Shown: in pieces, positions 28,969 through 42,388 of the stretch
How positions within the stretch are numbered: the first letter of the stretch is position 1
Layout of the letters: each line of letters opens with the position of its first letter
Source: Streptomyces sp. NBC_00433
GTDB lineage: Bacteria > Actinomycetota > Actinomycetes > Streptomycetales > Streptomycetaceae
Assembly (NCBI GenBank): GCA_036015235.1
Contig: CP107926.1
Location: forward strand, 2,856,001 to 2,920,000
Length of the DNA: 64,000 nt
Reading direction: 5' to 3'
Position numbers and translations under genes: made by a program
Notes under the pieces: generated by a model
The model's database searches: none
What the model was told of the DNA's origin: nothing
The model's input: the letters and a program-made list of their open reading frames with translations, nothing else

Positions 28969-30458
28969 AGCTGGGGTGCCTCCTCAAGCAGCGGGTGGCC
29001 CCACTTCTTCACGAAGGCGGCCTCGACAGCGGCGCCGACCCGGTAGAGCCGGTCGTCCTTGAGCGCGGGGGCGATGATCTGCAGGCCCACCGGTAGACCG
29101 TCCTCCGGCGCCAGGCCGCAGGGCAGCGACATCGCCGCATTGCCCGCCAGGTTGACCGGGATGGTGCACAGGTCGACCAGGTACATGGCCAGCGGGTCGT
29201 CGACCCGCTCGCCGAGCGGGAAGGCGGTCGTCGGGGTGGTCGGCGAGACGAGCACGTCGACCGATTCGAAGGCTTTCTCGAAATCCCGGGTGATCAGGGT
29301 GCGGACCTTCTGCGCCGAGCCGTAGTAGGCGTCGTAGTAGCCCGAGCTCAGCGCATACGTGCCGAGGATGATCCGGCGCTTGACCTCGGCGCCGAAACCG
29401 GCGTCGCGGGTGAGCGCGGTGACCTCCTCGGCGGACTTCGTGCCGTCGTCGCCGACCCGCATGCCGTAGCGCATGGCGTCGAAGCGGGCCAGGTTGCTGG
29501 AGCACTCCGACGGCGCGATCAGGTAATACGCGGCCAGGGCGTAGACGAACGACGGGCAGGAGATTTCGACGACCTCCGCGCCCAGCTCGCGCAGCACCTC
29601 GACCGACTCGTTGAAGCGCTGCACCACGCCGGGCTGGTAGCCGTCGCCGCCCAGCTCCTTGACCACGCCGATCCGCATGCCGCTCACGTCGCCGCTGCGG
29701 GCCGCGTCGACCACCGGCGGCACGGGCGCGTCGATCGACGTCGAGTCCATCGGGTCGTGGCCGCCGATCGCCTCGTGCAGCAGCGCGGCGTCCAGCACCG
29801 TACGGGCGCACGGGCCGCCCTGGTCCAGCGACGAGGAGAAGGCGACCATGCCGTAGCGGGACACGCCGCCGTAGGTGGGCTTCACGCCGACCGTGCCGGT
29901 GACCGCGGCCGGCTGCCGGATCGAACCGCCGGTGTCGGTGCCGAGCGCCAGCGGCGCCTGGTACGACGCGAGCGCCGCGGCGCTGCCGCCGCCGGAGCCG
30001 CCCGGGATACGCGTCAGGTCCCACGGGTTGCCCGTCGGCCCGTACGCGCTGTTCTCGGTGGACGACCCCATGGCGAACTCGTCCATGTTGGTCTTGCCCA
30101 GGATCACCACGTCGGCGGCCTTCAGCCGCTTGGTCACCGTCGAGTCGTACGGCGGGATCCAGCCCTCGAGGATCTTCGAGCCGACCGTGGTCGGCACGCC
30201 CTCGGTCGTGAAGATGTCCTTCATCGCCAGCGGCACTCCGGCCAGCGGGCCCAGCGGCTCGCCGGCGGCCCGCTTGGCGTCCACCGCGCGGGCCTGCGCG
30301 AGCGCGCCCTCCCGGTCGACGTGCAGGAAGGCGTGCACCTTCTCGTCCACGGCCTCGATCCTGGCCAGGTGCGCCTCGGTGACCTCGACCGCCGTCAGCT
30401 CGCCCGACGCGATCTTCTCCGCCGTCTGCGCGGCGGTCAGCCTGATGATGTCCGTCAT
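28965..30458 (-). CDS. gatA: Asp-tRNA(Asn)/Glu-tRNA(Gln) amidotransferase subunit A
   Basis: Glutaminase subunit of GatCAB, an amidase-signature enzyme that frees ammonia from glutamine for GatB. The 497-residue product carries the Ser-cisSer-Lys signature: VPLAMKDIF (Lys), then [32 protein letters not shown] with both serines. ATG at 30458 follows GGGGGAGGA in the 3' end of gatC, five bases downstream of that gene. It ends in a four-base overlap with the small membrane protein gene. Function is secure. Confidence 0.97.
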   Translation of the reverse strand: MTDIIRLTAAQTAEKIASGELTAVEVTEAHLARIEAVDEKVHAFLHVDREGALAQARAVDAKRAAGEPLGPLAGVPLAMKDIFTTEGVPTTVGSKILEGWIPPYDSTVTKRLKAADVVILGKTNMDEFAMGSSTENSAYGPTGNPWDLTRIPGGSGGGSAAALASYQAPLALGTDTGGSIRQPAAVTGTVGVKPTYGGVSRYGMVAFSSSLDQGGPCARTVLDAALLHEAIGGHDPMDSTSIDAPVPPVVDAARSGDVSGMRIGVVKELGGDGYQPGVVQRFNESVEVLRELGAEVVEISCPSFVYALAAYYLIAPSECSSNLARFDAMRYGMRVGDDGTKSAEEVTALTRDAGFGAEVKRRIILGTYALSSGYYDAYYGSAQKVRTLITRDFEKAFESVDVLVSPTTPTTAFPLGERVDDPLAMYLVDLCTIPVNLAGNAAMSLPCGLAPEDGLPVGLQIIAPALKDDRLYRVGAAVEAAFVKKWGHPLLEEAPQL

Positions 30459-30463
30459 CGCGA

Positions 30464-30760
30464 TCAGTCCTCCCCCAGGATCTGCGGCACCTTGAAGCGC
30501 TGCTGCTCCTGCGCGGGAGCCCCCGACAGCGCCTGCTGAGGGGTGAGCGACGGGCGGACGGTGTCCGGCCGCATCACATTGGTCAGCGGCAGCGGGTGCG
30601 AGGTCGGCGGTACGTCCTCGCCGGCCACCTCGGAGACGCGGGCGACCGCGCCGATGATGTCGTCAAGCTGTCCGGCGAAGTGGTCCAGCTCGTCCCCGGA
30701 CAGTTCCAGACGTGCCAGCCGGCCGAGGTGAGCGACCTCCTCACGCGTGATGCCAGGCAT
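30464..30760 (-). CDS. gatC: Asp-tRNA(Asn)/Glu-tRNA(Gln) amidotransferase subunit C
   Basis: Small subunit that clamps GatA and GatB together. The 98-residue product starts [21 protein letters not shown], the conserved GatC N-terminus. It has [13 protein letters not shown] in the middle and the [18 protein letters not shown] segment that wraps the partner subunits. It is the first gene of the gat operon; gatA begins five bases after its stop. The promoter should lie in the repeat-rich gap upstream. Confidence 0.96.
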   Translation of the reverse strand: MPGITREEVAHLGRLARLELSGDELDHFAGQLDDIIGAVARVSEVAGEDVPPTSHPLPLTNVMRPDTVRPSLTPQQALSGAPAQEQQRFKVPQILGED

Positions 30761-30827
30761 GCGGTTTCGATCCTCTGCGGGGTGAGACGACGGTGGGCCC
30801 CAATCCTATGGGCCCCTACCCCCGGAC

Positions 30828-31195
30828 CGCGAAACAGTTCCCCTCCGGGACGGCTCCCCTACGCGGGGGGGCGCCCCCCGGGGGGACGGCTCCCCGACGC
30901 GGGGGGTGCCCACCAGGGGCGCGGGGAACTGCGCGCTCAGCCCACCACCGGCCGGTGGTCCGGATACGACAGCAACAGCCCCTTCGGGCCGGTGACGACG
31001 TGCAGCCCGTCGACGGCTGGTCGCTCCGTTCTCCCCCAGAGCTTCGCCTGGGGGTACCCCCACGCGCCCCTGGGGGTGGTGGCGGTCCGTCGCCACACGA
31101 CGGCGAGCGGTGGGTTACGCGCGCCCACGCGGCGCCAGCCGCACATCAGACACAGCCCCGCGCCTCTGGGGGGCACCCCCGGTGAAAGGGAGGGC
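30828..31195. repeat. Repeat-rich 478-nt gap upstream of gatC
   Basis: No supported gene. GGGACGGCTCCCC occurs at 30847 and again at 30883, within an imperfect 36-nt tandem repeat of G- and C-runs. A copy of the GGGGCGCGGGGAACTGCGCG element lies at 30916-30935. The 45-nt element at 31028-31072 is the exact reverse complement of 18088-18132. Blocks at 30951-31010 match window positions 2-55. The tract lies 3' of rmdB and 5' of gatC. Confidence 0.78.
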
Positions 31196-31238
31196 GCGGA
31201 ACCGGCGGGCCGCATGAAGCAGACCCGCCCTGGAAGGG

Positions 31239-33473
31239 CTAGGCCCGCTCGATGGCGGGGACGGTCGGCGGGACGGCGGGGGACTCCGCCGTGGGCGGAA
31301 GCGCGGGGAGGGGGCGCGCGGCGGCCGCCGGGAGGGCGCCGCGCTCACCTCGGGCGAGAAGCCACTTCGTGGCCTCGTCGGGCGGCATCGCGGCAGCGAC
31401 GAGCCACCCCTGCACGGCGTCGCAGTGCAGGTCCCGCAGCCGCTCCCACGTCTCGTCGTCCTCGACGCCCTCGGCCACGACCGTCAGCCCGAGCGAGTGC
31501 GCGAGGTCGACGGTGCAGCGCACGATCTCCGCGTCCTCGGTGTCGACCACGAGCCGGGCGACGAAGGACCGGTCGATCTTGAGTTCGCTGACCGGCAGCC
31601 GCCGCAGATGCACCAGCGACGAATAGCCGGTGCCGAAGTCGTCGAGCGACATCTTCACGCCGTGCCCGGTGAGCCCGTTGAGCGTGTCCGCGGCGCGCTG
31701 CGGGTCTTCGAGCAGCACGTGCTCCGTTATCTCCAGCTGGAGCGACCCCGGTGGCACCTGGTGCCTGGCCAGCCTGGCGGCGACCGTGCCGGCGAAGCCG
31801 GGGCTGTGGACGTCGCGCGGCGAGACGTTGACGGCGACGGGCACGTCGAGGCCCATCCGGCGCCAGCGGGCGACCTGGGCCAGCGCCGTGTCCAGTACGT
31901 ATTCGGTGAGCAGCGGCATCAGGCCGGACGTCTCGGCCATGGTGATGAATTCCTCGGGATTGACCCGGCCCCGCTCCGGGTGCTCCCAGCGGACCAGCGC
32001 CTCAAGGCCGACCACCCGGCCGTCGAAGCGGACCTTCGGCTGGTAGTGCAGCTCGACGTCGCCGGCGTCGAGCGCCCGGCGCAGGTCGCCGAGCAGGCCG
32101 AGCCGGTCGGGGGTGTTGCCGTCCCTGGCGGCCTCGTAGACCTCGACCCCGCTGCGGTCCCGCTTGGCCTGATACATCGCCACGTCGGCCCGCCGCAGCA
32201 GCCCTTCAGCGTCCAGCGCGTGGTCGGGGAAGACCGCGACACCCGCGCTGGCCTCCAGGACCAGGGACAGCCCGTCGAGGCTGAGCGGTGAGGCGAGGGC
32301 CGCGACCAGGGTCCTGGCGATCCGCTGGGCTCGGGTCGGCGAGTCGCAGCCGGGCAGCAGCACGGCGAATTCGTCGCCGCCGAGCCTGGCCGCCTCGGCG
32401 CCGCGCGGCAGCGCGAGCCGCAGCCGGTCGGCCACCTGGAGCAGCAGCCGGTCGCCGGCCAGGTGCCCGAGGGTGTCGTTGACGGAGCGGAACTTGTCCA
32501 GGTCGATCAGGATCAGCCCGACCCGCCCGCTGCCGGCGGGCGGATGCGTGCCGACGCCGCCGGTGGCGGCCAGGAAGCCGGGCTCGGCCCGCTCGTAGTC
32601 CTCCTGGGCGTCGTCCAGCGCGGTCCAGGCCCGCTCCAGCAGCCACTGGCGGTTGGGCAGCCCGGTGAGCGGGTCGCGCAGCTGCTCCTCGGCGCGGGCG
32701 TGCGCGATCCACAGCGTCGAGTCCAGGGCGATCAGCGGTACGGAGAACAGCGGCAGCAGCGCGGGCTTGTCGCAGGCGACGACCAGGATCAGCGGGGAGA
32801 TGCCGAGCAGCGCCCCGCCGAACATGCCCTGCCGGATCAGCGACGACCTGGCCACCGTGGGCAGCCCGCCGCCTCGGGGTGCGAAGGCGCACCACAGCAG
32901 TGCGCGGGTGGCCGCCAGATACGTCAGCGCGACCAGGATGACGATCGGGACGGCGGTCATCGCCCAGTTGTCGGGGTCCCACGGGTGCTCGACGGTCGGA
33001 TGGGTGCCGCACATCCTCAGCATCAGGGCGCCGGCCCCGATGCCGAGGATGTCGATGGAGCCGTAGAGCAGGGCCTGCCGCCAGCGGTGCCTGCGGGCGG
33101 CGCCGACCAGGGTCACCACGGCCAGGCTGACCAGGACGGCGGGCACCCAGCCGTGCACGATCAGCATGGCCAGGGTGAGTGCGGCGCCGGAGCCGGTGCC
33201 GCCCCACCAGCGGTCACGCCCCATCGCCACCAGGTGGCCGACGATGATGCCGGTGAGTAATGCGAAGCCCCAGCCCGCGGTGCCGCTGGGGAACAGCGCG
33301 TTGCCGTGGCCCAGCACCCGGATGACGCCGACCGCCAGGAGGACCGCGGCGGCCGGCGGTGCCGCGTTGCGCACCACCGATCGGGACAGCGACGGGGTGA
33401 GGACCGGGGGCGCGGGCGGGGTCGCGGGCGTGCTGCGCGGGGGCGCCGCTCCGGCACTCTCCGTCGGTCGCAT
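31239..33473 (-). CDS. Membrane GGDEF-EAL cyclic-di-GMP protein (RmdB-like)
   Basis: A 744-residue c-di-GMP enzyme. About eight hydrophobic segments fill residues 35-260. They are followed by a GGDEF domain (RLGGDEFAVLLPG near 367) and an EAL domain (about 455-700) with all catalytic motifs: LEALVRWEHP, VNVSPRD, LEITEHV, SLDDFGTGYSSL, LKIDRSFV and AEGVE. A Pro/Ala-rich tail ends the protein. It should hydrolyse c-di-GMP and may also make it. Position directly beside ligA and near gatCAB matches S. coelicolor rmdB, a phosphodiesterase affecting aerial growth. ATG at 33473 follows AGAGGG; the upstream 217 nt carry two CCGATCGG palindromes. Confidence 0.92.
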   Translation of the reverse strand: MRPTESAGAAPPRSTPATPPAPPVLTPSLSRSVVRNAAPPAAAVLLAVGVIRVLGHGNALFPSGTAGWGFALLTGIIVGHLVAMGRDRWWGGTGSGAALTLAMLIVHGWVPAVLVSLAVVTLVGAARRHRWRQALLYGSIDILGIGAGALMLRMCGTHPTVEHPWDPDNWAMTAVPIVILVALTYLAATRALLWCAFAPRGGGLPTVARSSLIRQGMFGGALLGISPLILVVACDKPALLPLFSVPLIALDSTLWIAHARAEEQLRDPLTGLPNRQWLLERAWTALDDAQEDYERAEPGFLAATGGVGTHPPAGSGRVGLILIDLDKFRSVNDTLGHLAGDRLLLQVADRLRLALPRGAEAARLGGDEFAVLLPGCDSPTRAQRIARTLVAALASPLSLDGLSLVLEASAGVAVFPDHALDAEGLLRRADVAMYQAKRDRSGVEVYEAARDGNTPDRLGLLGDLRRALDAGDVELHYQPKVRFDGRVVGLEALVRWEHPERGRVNPEEFITMAETSGLMPLLTEYVLDTALAQVARWRRMGLDVPVAVNVSPRDVHSPGFAGTVAARLARHQVPPGSLQLEITEHVLLEDPQRAADTLNGLTGHGVKMSLDDFGTGYSSLVHLRRLPVSELKIDRSFVARLVVDTEDAEIVRCTVDLAHSLGLTVVAEGVEDDETWERLRDLHCDAVQGWLVAAAMPPDEATKWLLARGERGALPAAAARPLPALPPTAESPAVPPTVPAIERA

Positions 33474-33607
33474 GCCTGTCCCTCTCACAGCCGGGTGTGC
33501 AGGTCCACCGCGCCCCGCACGCGGTCGAGTTCCGCATGTGCTGCCGGAACGTTCTTCCCCGGCGGGCGCGCGTCTCAACACTAGGCCGCCTTGCGCCGTC
33601 CCGGGCA

Positions 33608-33672
33608 CCGATCGGCCGGGGTTGCCCGAATGCGACCAGGCACATCGACGTATTCTGATATAGGCCGATCGG
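33608..33672. promoter_or_regulatory. Paired CCGATCGG palindromes upstream of rmdB
   Basis: CCGATCGG, an 8-bp palindrome, occurs at 33608-33615 and 33665-33672. With flanks the two form a 10-bp inverted repeat (CCGATCGGCC/GGCCGATCGG) enclosing 45 nt that include the AT-rich minus-strand TATATCAGAATACG. This looks like a promoter flanked by two operator half-sites. Confidence 0.4.
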
Positions 33673-33690
33673 GTGACATCCTCGGGTCAT

Positions 33691-36950
<3,260 letters not shown>

Positions 36951-36989
36951 GCCGGAAGGGTAGCCGTACGCGCTCGCGCGCCCCCGATG

Positions 36990-37247
36990 TCGCCGGACCA
37001 CCCGCCGGTGGGGGTTCTAGCCCTGCGGGCTGGGCCGTCCTGTCGTTGCGGGACCACCTGCCGGTGGGGCTGCTGCCCTGCGGGCTGCCTCGTCCTCTTG
37101 TTGCGGGACCTTCTCGCCGTGGGGGGTTGGCCGCGCAGTTCCTCGCGCCCCTCAACCCCTGGGGCTGGGCTGACCTATTTGTTGCGGGACCATCCGCCGG
37201 TCGGTGGTTGCTCGCGCCGTTCCTCGCACCCCTGGGGGCCTGGGCCC
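36990..37247. repeat. Imperfect tandem GC-rich repeats upstream of MetE-like gene
   Basis: A 297-nt gap without a gene. A block around (G)CGGGACC-N3-CGCCGGTGGGG recurs about every 65-75 nt (near 36990, 37050, 37100 and 37185). CTGCGGGCTG and GTTGCGGGACC are repeated. The family element CGCGCAGTTCCTCGCGCCCC is at 37132-37151 and a degenerate copy near 37205. Confidence 0.72.
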
Positions 37248-37942
<695 letters not shown>

Positions 37943-37946
<4 letters not shown>

Positions 37947-38473
37947 AGCTGCTCCCGGAGATACGCGAGGGCGTCGGCGCCGTCCGTGGCGAAGTGCACC
38001 AGCTCGGACAGCGGGAGGGGCAGGAAGCCCTCGGCGTCCATCCTGCGCAGCTGCAGTTCAAGACCGTCGTAGAAACCCGCGCTGTTGAGCAGGACCACCG
38101 GTTTGCCGTGCAGCCCGTGCTTCTTCAGCTCCAGGATCTCGGTGGCCTCGTCGAGCGTTCCGAGGCCATCGACCATCACCACGATGGCGTCGGAGCGCCG
38201 CAGCAGCTCGGCCTTGCGCTGCGCGAGGTCCGGCGCGATGACCATCTCGTCGGCATTGATGCGCGCCTTGTGGTGGAGGAAGGTCACCGAGACGCCCACC
38301 AGGCGGCCGCCGGCGGACTGGACGCTGTCGGCGACGACCTTCATCAGGCCGGTCTCGGACCCGCCCCACACCAGGGTGTGGCCGCCGTCGCCGAGCAGCT
38401 TGCCGAACTCGCGGGCCGGGCCTGTGTACTGGTCGCCGAGGTCGGCGGCGGACAGGAAGACACCGATGTTCAT
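37943..38473 (-). CDS. LOG-family (TIGR00730) nucleotide phosphoribohydrolase
   Basis: A 176-residue Rossmann-like protein. It begins [12 protein letters not shown], then [14 protein letters not shown] and [12 protein letters not shown], which stands for the usual PGGxGTxxE motif but with the first Pro-Gly replaced by Asp-Gly. Family members release cytokinin-like bases from nucleoside monophosphates. Given the small change in the motif the exact activity is less sure. ATG overlaps the mnmA stop by four bases (ATGA), and its own stop overlaps the SDR start. Confidence 0.85.
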
Positions 38474-39627
38474 ACGGTCACCGTGGGCTTCTGCTGATCG
38501 CGGGCGGCGGCCCGGTCGGTGGTGGCGATGGTCGCGGAGCCGACGACGCGCGTGCCGTCGTAGAGCACCACGGCCTGCCCGGGCGCGATGCCGCGCACGG
38601 GGGCGGAGAAGCTGACCCGCACCTCGCCGTCGAGGACTTCGGCGGTCACCGGCACGTCCTCGCCGTGGGCGCGCAACTGCGCCGTGTACGCGGCGGGGCC
38701 GGCCGGCGGGGTGCCGCACCAGCGGGGGCGGATCGCGGTGAGCGCGGTCACGTCCAGCGCCTCCGCGGGGCCGACGGTGACCGTGTTGTCGACCGGTGAG
38801 ATGTCCAACACATAGCGGGGCTTGCCGTCGTCGGCGGGGATGCCGAGCCGCAGGCCCTTGCGCTGGCCGATGGTGAAGCCGAACGCGCCTTCGTGCGTGC
38901 CCACCCGGGCGCCGCTCTCGTCCACGATGGCGCCCTCGGCGCTGCCCAGGCTCTTCGCCAGGAAGCCCTGGGTGTCGCCGTCGGCGATGAAGCAGATGTC
39001 GTGGCTGTCGGGCTTCTTCGCCACGGCCAGGCCGCGGCGGGCGGCCTCGGCGCGGATCTCGTCCTTGGTGGTGAGGGTGTCGCCGAGCGGGAACATCGCG
39101 TGGGCCAACTGCCGCTCGTCGAGCACGCCGAGCACATACGACTGGTCCTTGGCCGCGTCGCTGGCCCGGTGCAGCTCGCGGGAGCCGTCCTCCCGGGTGA
39201 CGACCGTCGCATAGTGCCCGGTGCAGACCGCGTCGAAGCCCAGCGCCAGCGCCTTGTCGAGCAGCGCGGCGAACTTGATCTTCTCGTTGCACCGCAGGCA
39301 GGGGTTGGGGGTGCGGCCCGCCGCGTATTCGGCGACGAAGTCCGCGACCACGTCCTCGCGGAAGCGCTCGGCGAGGTCCCACACATAGAAGGGGATGCCG
39401 ATCACGTCGGCCGCGCGGCGGGCGTCGCGGGAGTCCTCCACCGTGCAGCAGCCGCGGGCGCCGGTCCTGAAGCTCTGCGGATTCGCCGACAGCGCCAGGT
39501 GGACCCCGGTCACGTCGTGCCCGGCCTCCGCGGCGCGGGCCGCGGCGACCGCGGAGTCGACGCCGCCGCTCATGGCGGCGAGCACGCGCAGCCGCTTGCG
39601 CTCTGGGGGATGGGGGAAGTCGTTCAC
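38470..39627 (-). CDS. mnmA: tRNA-specific 2-thiouridylase
   Basis: ATP-dependent enzyme placing sulfur on U34 of Lys/Glu/Gln tRNAs. The 385-residue product has the PP-loop [16 protein letters not shown], the first catalytic Cys in [12 protein letters not shown] and the second in [24 protein letters not shown] and a C-terminal beta-barrel complete it. GTG at 39627 is the best available start, with a weak ribosome binding site. It leads the operon mnmA-LOG-SDR. The sulfur donor, a cysteine desulfurase, lies 1.5 kb away on the other strand. Confidence 0.96.
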   Translation of the reverse strand: MNDFPHPPERKRLRVLAAMSGGVDSAVAAARAAEAGHDVTGVHLALSANPQSFRTGARGCCTVEDSRDARRAADVIGIPFYVWDLAERFREDVVADFVAEYAAGRTPNPCLRCNEKIKFAALLDKALALGFDAVCTGHYATVVTREDGSRELHRASDAAKDQSYVLGVLDERQLAHAMFPLGDTLTTKDEIRAEAARRGLAVAKKPDSHDICFIADGDTQGFLAKSLGSAEGAIVDESGARVGTHEGAFGFTIGQRKGLRLGIPADDGKPRYVLDISPVDNTVTVGPAEALDVTALTAIRPRWCGTPPAGPAAYTAQLRAHGEDVPVTAEVLDGEVRVSFSAPVRGIAPGQAVVLYDGTRVVGSATIATTDRAAARDQQKPTVTV

Positions 39628-39666
39628 CTGTCCAGGGTAACGGCCCGTCCGTGAGGGGCCGCCCGG

Positions 39667-39675
39667 TTATCCACA
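39667..39675 (+). promoter_or_regulatory. DnaA-box-like 9-mer in mnmA/thioesterase gap
   Basis: TTATCCACA, the classical DnaA box, lies about 40 nt upstream of mnmA in the 214-nt divergent gap. A single box may be chance; it is recorded because a better pair occurs near gcvH. Confidence 0.3.
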
Positions 39676-39841
39676 GGCGGCCGTCGGGGCGGTTGCCGCC
39701 GACCGCCGGGAGACCGCGGCAGCGGCGGGCGCGGGGAATCGGTGCGCCCGCCCGGAAGAGACAAGCGGACGCTCAGCGTTGCCGGAGCAGCGGCCCGAAG
39801 GGGCTGGACAACTGGCGACTACCGATGGGTAACATCGACTC

Positions 39842-40702
39842 ATGGCATTTGCAGCGGCCCGTGCGGCCATCGGGGACAGCGAGTTCGACCGCGACACGGC
39901 GGTGGCGGCCAGGCCGGGCGAGCCCGGTACGTACGACAGCGAGCTGTCGGCGGGCTGGACGATCATCAGGGCCGTCAACGGCGGCTACCTGCTGGCCGTC
40001 GTCGGCCGCGCCCTGCGTGCCGCGCTGCCGCACCCCGACCCGATCACCATCACGGCGCACTATCTGACCGCGTCGGAGCCGGGTCCCGCGGTCATCAGGA
40101 CCGAGACGGTGAGGGCCGGGCGCACCATGTCCACCGGGCAGGCGTCGCTCTACCAGCGCGACGAGGAGGGGCGCGAGGTCGAGCGCATCCGCGTCGTCGC
40201 CGGATACGGCGACCTCGCCGCGCTGCCCGACGACGTACGCACCGCGGCGACGCCGCCGACGATGCCGTCCTACGAGGACTGCGTCAGCTCGTCCGACGCA
40301 CCCGCAGGGGGGCCCGTCACCGGTTCCACCGCGATCCTCGACCGGCTCGACCTGCGGCTCGACCCCGCCACCGCCGGCTGGGCCGTCGGCGCACCTTCCG
40401 GCGTCGGCGACATGCGCGGCTGGCTCGGCCTCGCCGACGGGCGCGACCACGACGCGGTGTCGATGCTGCTGGCGGTCGACGCGTTGCCGCCCACGGCGTT
40501 CGACCTGGGGCTCGCCGGGTGGGTCCCGACCGTCGAGCTGACCGTGCACCTGCGGTGCCAGCCGGCTCCCGGACCGGTGCGGGTCGCCCTGACGACCCGC
40601 AATCTGGCCGGCGGCCTGCTGGAGGAGGACGCGGAGGTCTGGGACTCCAAGGACCGGCTCGTGGCGCAGTCCCGCCAGCTGGCTCGCGCCCCGCGGCCAT
40701 GA
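39842..40702 (+). CDS. Acyl-CoA thioesterase-like (double hotdog) protein
   Basis: A 286-residue protein resembling the thioesterase-like superfamily with two hotdog halves (TesB type). The N-terminal half has SAGWTIIRAVNGGYLLAVVGRAL and PITITAHYLTASEPGPAVI, typical first hotdog strands. The C-terminal half has WVPTVELTVHLRCQPAPGPVRV and DAEVWDSKDRLVAQSRQLA. The expected role is hydrolysis of acyl-CoA thioesters, but the substrate is unknown. ATG at 39842 has no strong ribosome binding site. It is divergent from mnmA and followed by a repeat-rich gap. Confidence 0.85.
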   Translation: MAFAAARAAIGDSEFDRDTAVAARPGEPGTYDSELSAGWTIIRAVNGGYLLAVVGRALRAALPHPDPITITAHYLTASEPGPAVIRTETVRAGRTMSTGQASLYQRDEEGREVERIRVVAGYGDLAALPDDVRTAATPPTMPSYEDCVSSSDAPAGGPVTGSTAILDRLDLRLDPATAGWAVGAPSGVGDMRGWLGLADGRDHDAVSMLLAVDALPPTAFDLGLAGWVPTVELTVHLRCQPAPGPVRVALTTRNLAGGLLEEDAEVWDSKDRLVAQSRQLARAPRP

Positions 40703-41120
40703 CCCCTGGGGGTGGCCCGTGCCCCTTTGCCCGGGACCTTCTCCCGGTGAGGGGCTTGTCGCGCAGTTCCTCGCGCCCCTGAGGGGCTGCCCCTGGCCGT
40801 CCTTTTTGCTTGGCTGCAGCTGCGTCGTGGTTGCGCGCGCAGTTCCTCGCGCCCCTGAGGTAGTGGGCCGTGCGGTCCTTTGCTTGGCTGCCGCTGCGTC
40901 TGGGCTTGGCGCGCCGTTCCTCGCGTCCCTGGTGGGTGCCCTCTGCCGGAGGGTGGGCGTTTTCAGGGGTACGGGGGATGGGCGGCCGGGCGGGTGGGGC
41001 ACGTGTGAAAGCGGGTGGGAAGGGGCAACCCCTCAGGAGGTGCGCGCGGAAGGCGGGGCGGGGCGTTCACCGGGGGGAAGTCCGGGCCAGGGTCCGGAGG
41101 GGGTGCGTGTAGGGGGTCGG
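40703..41120. repeat. Repeat-rich 451-nt gap upstream of cysteine desulfurase gene
   Basis: No supported gene. Copies of CGCGCAGTTCCTCGCGCCCC lie at 40760-40779 and 40836-40855, with a degenerate third copy near 40910. Each is preceded by a related GCTTGGCTGC-containing block, giving a 75-80-nt periodic array. The last 30 nt before 41154 should hold the promoter and ribosome binding site of the desulfurase gene. Confidence 0.75.
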
Positions 41121-41153
41121 GGTGACCCCCGCGGAACGTAGAATCGGGGGATC

Positions 41154-42320
41154 ATGGCCTACTTCGATCACGCCGCCACCACGCCCATGCTCCCGGAGGC
41201 GGTCGAGGCGATGACCGCCCACCTGACCGTGACGGGCAATGCTTCCGCGCTGCACGCGGCGGGCCGCCGTGCCCGGCGGACCGTCGAGGAGTCGCGGGAA
41301 GCCCTGGCGGCGGCGCTGGGCGCGCGCCCGAGCGAGATCGTGTTCACCGGCGGCGGCACGGAGTCGGACAACCTGGCCGTGAAGGGCCTGTTCTGGTCCC
41401 GCCGGGCGGCGGACCCGCGCAGGGTCCGGGTGTTGGCCAGCCCGGTGGAGCATCACGCGGTGCTGGACGCGGTCCACTGGCTGGCCGAGCACGAGGGCGC
41501 CGTCGTGGAGTGGCTGCCGGTCGACGCGTACGGCAGGGTGCAGCCCGAGGCGCTGCGCGCTGCGCTGGAGGGCGGGGCCGAGGACGTGGCCCTGGTCACC
41601 GTCATGTGGGCGAACAACGAGGTGGGCACGATCCTCCCGGTCCCCGCCCTCGCGGAGGTGTGCGCCGAGTTCGGTGTGCCGATGCACTCCGACGCGGTGC
41701 AGGCCTTCGGGCTGACGGAACTCGACTTCGCGGCCAGCGGCCTGGACGCGATGACGGTGACCGGGCACAAGGTCGGCGGCCCGTACGGGATCGGCGCGCT
41801 GGTGCTGCGCAGGGACGACACCCCGGTGCCGCTGCTGCACGGCGGCGACCAGGAGCGCAGCAGGTCGGGCACCCTCGATGTGCCGGCGATCGCGGCCTTC
41901 GCGGCGGCCGGGACGCTCGCCGCGGAGAGGCGGGAGGAGTTTGCCGCCGCGGTCGGAGTGCTGCGCGACGAGCTGGTGCGCGGCATACGTGCCGCGGTGC
42001 CCGACGCGATTCTCAACGGCGACCCCGCCCCCGAGGGCCGGATCGCCGCGAACGCGCACTTCACCTTCCCCGGCTGCGAGGGCGACGCCCTCCTGCTGCT
42101 GCTGGACGCCCAGGGCATCGCCTGCTCGACCGGCTCGGCATGTACCGCGGGTGTGGCGCAGCCGAGCCATGTGCTGCTGGCGATGGGCCGGTCCGCCTCC
42201 CATGCGCGGGCGACGCTGCGCTTCTCCCTCGGCCACACCACGACCCCTGACGAGGTCGCGGAAGTGGTGCGGGCGATCGGCCCCGCGGTCGCCCGCGCGA
42301 GGACCGCGGGCCAGACCTGA
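41154..42320 (+). CDS. Cysteine desulfurase (IscS/NifS-like)
   Basis: PLP enzyme that takes sulfur from cysteine for tRNA thiolation and Fe-S clusters. The 388-residue product begins [11 protein letters not shown] and has [15 protein letters not shown] and HSDAVQAFG. The PLP lysine is Lys206 in [11 protein letters not shown] and the catalytic Cys is in [13 protein letters not shown], on the long flexible loop of group I enzymes. This points to an IscS-like role. Proximity to mnmA, which needs a persulfide donor, supports a link to tRNA 2-thiolation. DUF885 gene follows after 68 nt. Confidence 0.95.
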   Translation: MAYFDHAATTPMLPEAVEAMTAHLTVTGNASALHAAGRRARRTVEESREALAAALGARPSEIVFTGGGTESDNLAVKGLFWSRRAADPRRVRVLASPVEHHAVLDAVHWLAEHEGAVVEWLPVDAYGRVQPEALRAALEGGAEDVALVTVMWANNEVGTILPVPALAEVCAEFGVPMHSDAVQAFGLTELDFAASGLDAMTVTGHKVGGPYGIGALVLRRDDTPVPLLHGGDQERSRSGTLDVPAIAAFAAAGTLAAERREEFAAAVGVLRDELVRGIRAAVPDAILNGDPAPEGRIAANAHFTFPGCEGDALLLLLDAQGIACSTGSACTAGVAQPSHVLLAMGRSASHARATLRFSLGHTTTPDEVAEVVRAIGPAVARARTAGQT

Positions 42321-42388
42321 CGTAGCGCGCGTGCCGGACCTGATGCCCCCGGGCAGACGTACGGCGGGCACGACGCTACGGTCATGGG

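Noticed and set aside
38474-39382. Apparent fusion of an mnmA-overlapping frame to the LOG protein
   Set aside because: The upstream part is mnmA read in a wrong frame (Arg/Pro/Gly-rich). The LOG gene starts at its own ATG at 38473, overlapping the mnmA stop.
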